A stretch of DNA of 7,683 nucleotides from Opitutales bacterium. GTDB taxonomy: Bacteria > Verrucomicrobiota > Verrucomicrobiia > Opitutales > Oceanipulchritudinaceae. Positions 1-4,420 of the stretch are shown here, in pieces (position 1 is the stretch's first letter; each line of letters begins with the position of its first letter). The position numbers were made by a program, and so were the translations under genes. The notes beneath the pieces are model-generated. The model had not been told where the DNA came from. It made no database searches and saw only the letters and a list, made by a program, of their open reading frames with translations. The stretch is from the NCBI GenBank assembly GCA_007123395.1, contig SKLD01000291.1, positions 1 through 7,683 of the forward strand, given 5' to 3'.

Positions 1-1360
1 CGTCCCACACCGTGGCGACAAGCACGCCATGCACATACTCGCCAATCGCGTGAAGAGCTGCCTTTTGCGGCGAGGTGAGTTCGCCGCTGAATTTGATCCG
101 GATCCCCTTGATGGCTAATCGGCGGTCTTCGATTAGGAGGCGCGCGCCGCAGGCTGCGAAGAGGTCCACGACGGCTTCCCTGCAACCGCGTGGTAGAAGG
201 ATCCGGTCATCATGGGCCTCCCCGGAGAATAGATAGCGGGGTATGTTGTAGGTAGGAAACCGCTGCCTTTGCTTTTCAAAGAAGACCGGATTGGGAATAG
301 TCGCCAACTGCTTGAGCCGGGCGTTCATTCTTTCCGAGAGTCCGGTTGCCGGTATGATCATGCTTTCATTGAGCCACGCTTTCCACTCTGGCGGCAGCGC
401 GGGGAGATCGAGCGGATCTTCGAAGACAGACTCTTGGATCAGAACCTCTATGTCCTGCGGATCTGCGTCGGGTCCAACCTCGGCGGCCAAGTGCTTGTTG
501 AGCAGCGCACGCAGGGCCTCAATTGTCAGCCGATCAACGTCGGTAAGTTCCTTCCATTGGTCGGAAAACGGTGAAAAAGTTTGGTCGACAAACTCAGTGA
601 AACCGAAGGATCGCCGCCCCTTCTGCAGGGGAAGGGCGATGAGGTTTCCGAATCCACCTTTGGGCAAGAAATCCTGGTTGGGAAAGAAACGGTCGTATGT
701 GTCAAGGCGCAGGTGTGGCTGCCGCGCCGCCGCCCGGGTCAGTACTAGGCTTCCCAGTTGCCGTGCGAGCGCGGCGGGAACCGCTTCGGCGAAGAGGATC
801 CAAACGTGGGCGCCATTTCCCGATCGCGAGATCTCCACCAAGCATTGGACACCAAGGCGGTCACACTCCTCGCGGTAGGCTGCCGCGTCCCATTTCCAGC
901 CGTCTCCGTCAAAATCCGCGGCAAGAAAGATGCACGTGTCGTCGGGGCGAATCGCATAGGTGCCTACGACGATTTCGCCTCGCAAGTGTGCTTCCGCGAC
1001 GGAAAGAGAAAGGCGGCTGAACATCCGCGGACCGAACCGCTGGAATATCTCTGTTGGCTTCAACCGCCGTCCGTTTTTCCATATGGCTTCGCAATGCGGT
1101 GAGTATCCCGACCGTCCCGTCCGGGCATTCTCCCATCGGCGGGGGTAGACGTCCGTGCGCGCAGCGAAAAGGGAATGGAACAGGGCGACTCGGTCCGCCG
1201 CAGTAGTCGGATAGGTGCGCTCGTCGAGGGCTAGCGAGGGCCGGGAAGAGCGGCGTGCTGTCGATTGAGCTTTACGAAGCTCTTCCAGCAGATGGTTTCG
1301 CTCCGCGTCAAGTGCGCGCAGTTGCTGTTCCAGCCTCGGAATCTCTTCTTCTGGCGCCAT
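1..1360 (-). CDS. TOTE-type conflict protein: archaeo-eukaryotic primase plus SF2 helicase, C-terminus cut by window
   Basis: The minus strand is open from the ATG at 1360-1358 to base 1 (453 codons, no stop), with an in-frame TGA about 50 nt upstream, so this ATG is the first possible one. Residues 1-33 are a Glu/Leu/Arg-rich coiled coil. Residues 55-250 match the TOTE primase family: FHSLFAARTDVYPRRWE (61-77), GRSGYSPHC (82-90), the DxD motif FLAADFDGD (145-152, D149 and D151), SGNGAHVW (180-187, H185), TYDRFFPNQD (221-230) and GFGNLIALPLQKG (236-248). Residues 425-453 (GELTSPQKAALHAIG, then GVLVATVWD) match the Q-motif and Walker A entry of the fused DEAD/DEAH helicase, and the window ends inside Walker A. 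Family members are predicted nucleic-acid-targeting defence or conflict proteins. The zinc-knuckle cysteines of the family are mostly replaced here (see findings). No clear ribosome binding site is visible. The family assignment is strong; a defence role is inferred. Confidence 0.88.
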   Translation of the reverse strand, partial: MAPEEEIPRLEQQLRALDAERNHLLEELRKAQSTARRSSRPSLALDERTYPTTAADRVALFHSLFAARTDVYPRRWENARTGRSGYSPHCEAIWKNGRRLKPTEIFQRFGPRMFSRLSLSVAEAHLRGEIVVGTYAIRPDDTCIFLAADFDGDGWKWDAAAYREECDRLGVQCLVEISRSGNGAHVWILFAEAVPAALARQLGSLVLTRAAARQPHLRLDTYDRFFPNQDFLPKGGFGNLIALPLQKGRRSFGFTEFVDQTFSPFSDQWKELTDVDRLTIEALRALLNKHLAAEVGPDADPQDIEVLIQESVFEDPLDLPALPPEWKAWLNESMIIPATGLSERMNARLKQLATIPNPVFFEKQRQRFPTYNIPRYLFSGEAHDDRILLPRGCREAVVDLFAACGARLLIEDRRLAIKGIRIKFSGELTSPQKAALHAIGEYVHGVLVATVWD

Positions 1361-1502
1361 GGCACTCAAAACGAGACCAGAGTGCTGCGGAGTCGACGAT
1401 TTTCACAGTCTGCCGTTGTCGGAGAAGGGCGGGACTGCGACCGGCTTGGCTTGGATTGGCTTCCGGCTTGTCGCGGATCGTGGGCTTGCGCACGGCTACG
1501 GC
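1361..1502. other. Spacer between hicB and the primase gene
   Basis: These 142 nt lie between the hicB stop and the primase ATG, with both genes on the minus strand. I see no convincing promoter, terminator hairpin or small gene here. A 61-codon minus-strand GTG frame (1493-1308) crosses it but runs out of frame into the primase gene and resembles no family I know. Without a visible terminator, read-through from hicAB into the primase gene is possible but unproven. Confidence 0.4.
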
Positions 1503-1832
1503 TCAGGTGACCTCATGAAGCTTTTCGGCGAGGAAGGCGTTGAGGCTTTTTCCAGAGACGGCCGCTTTGCCAGCCAGCTCGCGGTGAAGATCGGGCGAAA
1601 CGCGCAGAACGAACCGGCCGCTATAAGGTCTCTCCGGAGGTTCCCCGCGCTCCCCGCAGAATTCGAGGTAATCGTCGACGGAGTCCCGGAATGCCTGCAC
1701 GACTTCGTCGACGGTCGTGCCTTGAAAGGTGACGACATCGCGCAGGTGCAGCACTTCTCCATGCAGCAGGCCTGCCTCGGCATCGAACTTCACGGTGCCG
1801 CGGTATCCTTTGTGTTCGAGCAATTCGTTCAT
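1503..1832 (-). CDS. hicB: HicB-family antitoxin
   Basis: This 109-residue protein is the antitoxin of a type II HicAB pair. Its N-terminal half (about 1-65) has the HicB partial RNase H-like fold signature: HKGYRGTVKFDAEAGLLHGE, then RDVVTFQGTTVDEVVQAF and SVDDYLEFCGERGEPPE. The C-terminal part (about 70-107: PYSGRFVLRVSPDLHRELA, SGKSLNAFLAEKL) is a ribbon-helix-helix DNA-binding domain, so HicB should bind both toxin and operator. Length is normal for the RHH-bearing HicB subgroup. The ATG overlaps the hicA stop as ATGA, indicating translational coupling. A GGGGA seven bases before the ATG, inside the end of hicA, is the only fairly good Shine-Dalgarno sequence among the gene starts in this window. 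That would favour antitoxin synthesis over toxin. The primase gene follows 142 nt downstream on the same strand. Confidence 0.93.
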   Translation of the reverse strand: MNELLEHKGYRGTVKFDAEAGLLHGEVLHLRDVVTFQGTTVDEVVQAFRDSVDDYLEFCGERGEPPERPYSGRFVLRVSPDLHRELAGKAAVSGKSLNAFLAEKLHEVT

Positions 1833-2092
1833 GGTCTTGTCCCCGCTTCGGTGAGAAAACGACGGACCGACGCCACGGCACCCTTGTCGGTGACACGCTC
1901 GGGATGCGGTCGATGGAATACGGCCCGCACTCCCTTGAGTGACACTCGGACTCGGCTGCCGCGACCTTCCGTGATCTGCGCGCCCAGCGCGCGAAGGAGG
2001 GACTCGATGTCACTCCAAGGTAGATCGCTACGCTCCGGCTTTTCGAAGACCGCGGAAAGGGTTCGCCGCTGTTTTCTGTTCAAGGCTATCAT
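1829..2092 (-). CDS. hicA: HicA-family mRNA interferase toxin
   Basis: This 87-residue protein belongs to the HicA toxin family, small dsRBD-like ribonucleases that cleave mRNA. Family landmarks are NRKQRRTLSAVFEKP (5-19), LPWSDIESLLRALGA (24-38), EGRGSRVRV (42-50), AVFHRPHP (57-64) and TDKGAVASVRRFLTEAG (68-84). In well-studied HicA proteins the catalytic His follows a Gly-Ser; here that site reads G-S-R (R47). From memory this is shared by a HicA subfamily that keeps the FHRPHP motif. The ATG at 2092-2090 follows directly on the operator palindrome with no Shine-Dalgarno sequence. An in-frame TTG at codon 4 (2083-2081) would give an N-terminus (M-NRKQRRTL) closer to relatives, so the true start is uncertain by nine bases. 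The gene is coupled to hicB by a 4-nt overlap. Confidence 0.92.
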   Translation of the reverse strand: MIALNRKQRRTLSAVFEKPERSDLPWSDIESLLRALGAQITEGRGSRVRVSLKGVRAVFHRPHPERVTDKGAVASVRRFLTEAGTRP

Positions 2093-2120
2093 GTGATACT
2101 GGAAACCGGTATCACGTCAA
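2093..2120 (-). promoter_or_regulatory. Putative hicAB promoter and operator palindrome
   Basis: An imperfect 23-bp inverted repeat spans 2093-2115. The outer arms GTGATAC (2093-2099) and GTATCAC (2109-2115) are perfectly complementary; after one mismatch, GG (2101-2102) pairs with CC (2106-2107). On the minus strand a -35-like TTGACG (2120-2115) is followed after 16 nt by a -10-like TATCAC (2098-2093), so the palindrome fills the promoter spacer. This is the layout expected for autorepression by the HicB RHH domain. The repeat ends one base before the hicA ATG. The inverted repeat is seen directly; the promoter and operator roles are inferred. Confidence 0.6.
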
Positions 2121-2205
2121 GCGCAATTGTGTGTTGCGGCCCGGTCGAAGCAGGGGCTGCATTCGAGCTTGTTTTTCCACAGGAACGCTGGCCCCAAAAA
2201 CCAAA

Positions 2206-2234
2206 CGAGCCCGCCGGGTGTGTCGGCGGGCTCG
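2206..2234. repeat. Strong GC-rich hairpin, possible minus-strand terminator
   Basis: A perfect 11-bp stem, CGAGCCCGCCG (2206-2216) paired with CGGCGGGCTCG (2224-2234), closes a 7-nt loop. Read on the minus strand it is followed by TTTGGTTTTTGG, a broken T-rich tract, so it could be an intrinsic terminator on that strand. On the plus strand no T tract follows. It lies between divergent genes, where no known transcript needs a terminator. It may be a leftover or repeat-type element. Confidence 0.5.
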
Positions 2235-2245
2235 TCGAAAGTGGC

Positions 2246-2275
2246 GGAAAAAACTGTGCTGCCACAGTTTTTTCC
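2246..2275. terminator. Symmetric hairpin resembling a bidirectional intrinsic terminator
   Basis: A perfect 13-bp inverted repeat, GGAAAAAACTGTG (2246-2258) and CACAGTTTTTTCC (2263-2275), encloses the 4-nt loop CTGC. The short GC-containing core with A6 on one side and T6 on the other is the classic form of a bidirectional Rho-independent terminator. It sits 12 nt from another strong hairpin in the gap between divergent hicA and mntA. No gene is seen that it would terminate. A dispersed repeat or the edge of an inserted segment is an alternative. Confidence 0.5.
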
Positions 2276-2454
2276 ATGGCTGCCCAAACGTGAACGTGTT
2301 CGGAAACCCACAGGAGCGCGGTTTGGCGAGCGGCGGAGAGAGGGTGGCGGGAAATTGGTTAACAGCCTGAGAAGCCGTTGACCAGCCTGCGTCAACCGGC
2401 TTGACGGCAAGTGGCCGAACATGCACTTTGATTGTGGTGAATGCGAGTGGTGAA

Positions 2455-2730
2455 ATGATTCTTTCCAAACTTCGGCGTAAGAAGCCGGAGCTCGTTTCGC
2501 GTTACCCGATTCAGCACATGGCCCTTTTCGGCTCGCGGGTTCGCGGGGAGTTCACAGACCAAAGCGATGTGGACATTCTGGTCGATGTTGATCCAAAGAT
2601 TGGCCTGCGATTCGTCGAGCTTGCCGACGAGATTGAGCAATTGCTCGGAATGAGAGTCGATCTGGTTTCTCATCGAGCCATAAAAGCGGATCACATGGAA
2701 CACATCAAAGCGGACCTCGTGGATGTCTAG
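2455..2730 (+). CDS. mntA: MntA-type minimal nucleotidyltransferase antitoxin
   Basis: This 91-residue protein is a minimal nucleotidyltransferase of the MntA antitoxin family. In MntA-HepT systems such enzymes neutralise the HEPN toxin by transferring AMP to a tyrosine next to its active site. The signature GS-x10-DxD is complete: G26-S27 in LFGSRVRGEF, and D38 and D40 in SDVDILVD. A third acidic residue, D69 in GMRVDLV, fits the last metal ligand. Length is normal for the family. I chose the ATG at 2455 because it leaves about 20 residues before the GS motif, as usual. The frame stays open upstream to a TTG at 2401 with GTG codons at 2434 and 2437, but that extension has no family character. 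No clear ribosome binding site precedes the ATG. The stop overlaps the hepT start by 8 nt, so the two genes form one unit. GC is lower than in the sugar operon. Confidence 0.9.
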   Translation: MILSKLRRKKPELVSRYPIQHMALFGSRVRGEFTDQSDVDILVDVDPKIGLRFVELADEIEQLLGMRVDLVSHRAIKADHMEHIKADLVDV

Positions 2731-3065
2731 GCGAAGCGAAAAGACCCTTCTGGCGGATATTCTCGATGCGATAACCCAGATTGAGACCTACATAGTGGGA
2801 CTGGACGTGGATGCTTTTTCAAAGGATCGAAAAACCCAGGATGCGGTCGTGAGAAACCTTGAGATCATTGGCGAGGCGTCCAGTAGGCTGCCTGACGATT
2901 TTCGTAGCGGACACAGCGATATCCCATGGGCCCTTAATGCGCGGCTTGAGAAACCGCATTGTGCATGCCTATTTCGGAGTGGATCTTCAATTGGTTTGGG
3001 AAGTCGTTGTGGATGACCTGCCTCCTTTGAAGGAGCCTATTGAAAAGTTGATCACTCTTAAGTGA
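2723..3065 (+). pseudogene. hepT: HepT-type HEPN ribonuclease toxin, frameshifted
   Basis: The ATG at 2723 opens a DUF86/HepT HEPN protein: MSRRSEKTLLADILDAI, then KTQDAVVRNLEIIGEAS (37-53) and DIPWAL (66-71). At 2936/2937 the sequence reads CTTAATG where the family pattern requires CTT-ATG. Continuing in frame gives unrelated residues and a stop at 3016. Moving one base gives MRGLRNRIVHAYFGVD, LVWEVVVDDLPPL and a stop at 3063-3065. The joined product would be 113 residues, normal for HepT, with the HEPN motif R76-x4-H81 and Y83, the position AMPylated by MntA in characterised systems. All of these residues lie after the shift. As it stands the gene makes only the N-terminal part and should be inactive as an RNase. 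A sequencing or assembly error, or recoding, could also explain it; the site is not a classic slippery sequence. It overlaps mntA by 8 nt. Confidence 0.88.
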
Positions 3066-3628
3066 GGATATTTTACTGAGCTGCATGCAGCACCCGGCAG
3101 ACTTAATCAATCGCCCGCTGGCACTCTTCCTGAATCGCCACGGCGTCCAAGCCTGACAGGACGGGCGGAAGCTCGTGCTCGAATGGTCGCGGTAGAGCGG
3201 GACTGTGGATTGTGTTTTGAAATCTTGGAGTTGGCTGCTCGCAGTGCCCGAAACGACGAACCTGAGCGAAGCTTGCCGACTCTCGGATAGCCTGCGGCAA
3301 GCGGATATACGGGCCATTCCGGAGAGATGGGCTGTAACTGAAGCGTGAGCGAAGCCCAGAGTGCCAGGCGGGGCGTTCGGCCGGAGTGATCCGGAGGAAT
3401 GCACGGCTACGTTCATTTCGCTCACTTTCAGAATTCAGCCCTCGTCTTAATGAGCGGGATTCAAGTGTTTTGATAAGCAACGGATGCCAGATCGGTTCGA
3501 CCAATGTCGGGCATTTTGTTGGGATTTTGGGTTTGTGGCGGGCCACCGTTTGTTCACGGGTTATCGGCGACGTTCTCTGATGTCCTCGTGTGAATACGGG
3601 GATGGCAGCGTTCAGCATGGGCTGGACG
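3066..3628. other. Long convergent intergenic region without a supported gene
   Basis: About 560 nt separate the end of hepT (plus) from the end of the sugar operon (minus). Minus-strand frames cross it (3425-2934, and the tail of 4236-3103), but both run on over real genes in other frames and I recognise no family. Visible structure: a perfect 12-bp palindrome GCTGCATGCAGC (3080-3091); an 8-bp inverted repeat GCTTGCCG / CGGCAAGC (3271-3278 and 3295-3302, 16-nt loop); a 10-bp direct repeat TGAGCGAAGC (3263-3272 and 3346-3355); and a 6-bp stem TGGGCT / AGCCCA (3328-3333 and 3353-3358). No clear terminator is visible for either flanking gene. It may be a dispersed repeat or decayed insertion, but nothing here proves that. 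Confidence 0.5.
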
Positions 3629-4420
3629 TCACGGCACGAAGCCGTGCCATTGGGCGGCGGCGCGTTCGGGCCGGGGCACCCACATGACGGTTTCAGGGTC
3701 ATCGAGATATTGCCGCCAGATGGGGACGCGGGGACGGAGGCCAAGAGCGGAGTAGGGCTCGGGCGATTTCTCGACGAGCGGGCGCTCATGTGCGTAGCGG
3801 GGGTTGGCTTCCCAGCGCAGGCGATCACCCTCGAGCACGGGAAACCATGCGAGGCCACCGTGGGCGCGCACGCCGGTGTAGTCGAAGCCGAAGTCGCGCA
3901 CGCACCACGCGCCGAAGACGAGGGGGCGGCGGGGATCGGCGCTGATGGTGGCGTGCGCCCAGCCGGGGGGCACGACGACGGTTTCGCCGGGTCCGGCGGA
4001 GACGGCGAAGCAACGCCCGGGGTCGTCTCCGTCGCTCTCTTGCATGAGGATGACGGCGCGGCCGCTCCAGATCTCGTAGAGTTCAGGGGTGGAGGCGCCG
4101 CAGCTCGCGCTGATCGCATGCACGTGGCCTTGGGAGCGCACGGGCTCGTCGCCGAGGCGTCCGGCGGCGTAAACCACAGCGCCGTAGAGGAGGTTGCGCG
4201 CGAGGAGATCCGCGCGCTGATCCTCGGTGCCCACATCCATGGCTATGGCGTAAACGGGATCGGGACCCGCGCAGGCGGGATCGCGCAAGCTTGGGCGGAT
4301 GGCGTCGAGGCGGCGGATCTCGCATTCCGGACCGAAGACGCGCGGCCCGTAGGTGAACCCGAGCGGATGCAGGGTGGGGCGGATATCGAATCCGGGATCG
4401 AAGCAGGCGGGCGGGCTCAT
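3629..4420 (-). CDS. Cupin-type glucose-6-phosphate isomerase family protein (second, divergent copy)
   Basis: This 263-residue protein belongs to the cupin phosphoglucose isomerase family, metal-dependent enzymes interconverting glucose-6-P and fructose-6-P and unrelated to classical PGI. The cupin metal site is complete: H99 and H101 in SQGHVHAIS, E113 in PELYEIWSG, and H156 in VPPGWAHATIS. Other blocks are RAVILMQESDGDDPGRCFAV (121-140), GPGETVVVPPGW and VFGAWCVRDFGFDY (168-181). It is longer than the usual roughly 190-residue enzyme: about 95 residues precede the first His, and the part after about 180 (RAHGGLAWFP, VPIWRQYLDDPE) is extra. Its ATG overlaps the stop of the mannose isomerase gene as ATGA, showing translational coupling as the last gene of the operon. 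A different sugar-phosphate substrate from the other copy is possible, since two paralogues sit together. Family assignment is firm; exact substrate is not. Confidence 0.88.
   Translation of the reverse strand: MSPPACFDPGFDIRPTLHPLGFTYGPRVFGPECEIRRLDAIRPSLRDPACAGPDPVYAIAMDVGTEDQRADLLARNLLYGAVVYAAGRLGDEPVRSQGHVHAISASCGASTPELYEIWSGRAVILMQESDGDDPGRCFAVSAGPGETVVVPPGWAHATISADPRRPLVFGAWCVRDFGFDYTGVRAHGGLAWFPVLEGDRLRWEANPRYAHERPLVEKSPEPYSALGLRPRVPIWRQYLDDPETVMWVPRPERAAAQWHGFVP

Larger units (their letters stand above)
2121..2454. other. Divergent intergenic region between hicAB and mntA-hepT
   Basis: No convincing gene lies between the hicAB promoter and the mntA ATG. The region holds two strong hairpins (2206-2234, 2246-2275) and a third stem-loop at 2372-2402, where AAGCC-GTTGAC pairs with GTCAAC-GGCTT with one bulged C at 2397 around an 8-nt loop. 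A TTGACG at 2401-2406 could be a -35 box for mntA, but no good -10 box follows at normal spacing. Open frames of 66-118 codons here overlap each other on both strands and resemble no family I know. Confidence 0.5.

Noticed and set aside
269..1148. Several plus-strand frames of 62-195 codons opposite the primase gene
   Set aside because: The minus strand holds a continuous TOTE primase with all motifs; these frames are low-complexity shadows.
1359..2096. A 245-codon plus-strand frame across hicA and hicB
   Set aside because: It lies exactly opposite two clear family proteins and has no recognisable domain.
2360..2410. Integron attC site, since HicAB and MntA-HepT often travel as cassettes
   Set aside because: The hairpin at 2372-2402 lacks properly placed RYYYAAC and GTTRRRY ends, and the two pairs face opposite directions, unlike a cassette array.
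2401..2429. A sigma70-type mntA promoter with -35 TTGACG at 2401-2406
   Set aside because: The hexamer at 17-nt spacing is CACTTT, which matches the -10 consensus poorly, and TTGACG is also the end of a hairpin.
3103..4236. A 377-codon minus-strand frame reaching into 3103-3628
   Set aside because: Most of it is an out-of-frame reading of the second phosphoglucose isomerase, with Pro/Ala/Ser-rich composition. The tail alone matches nothing I know.
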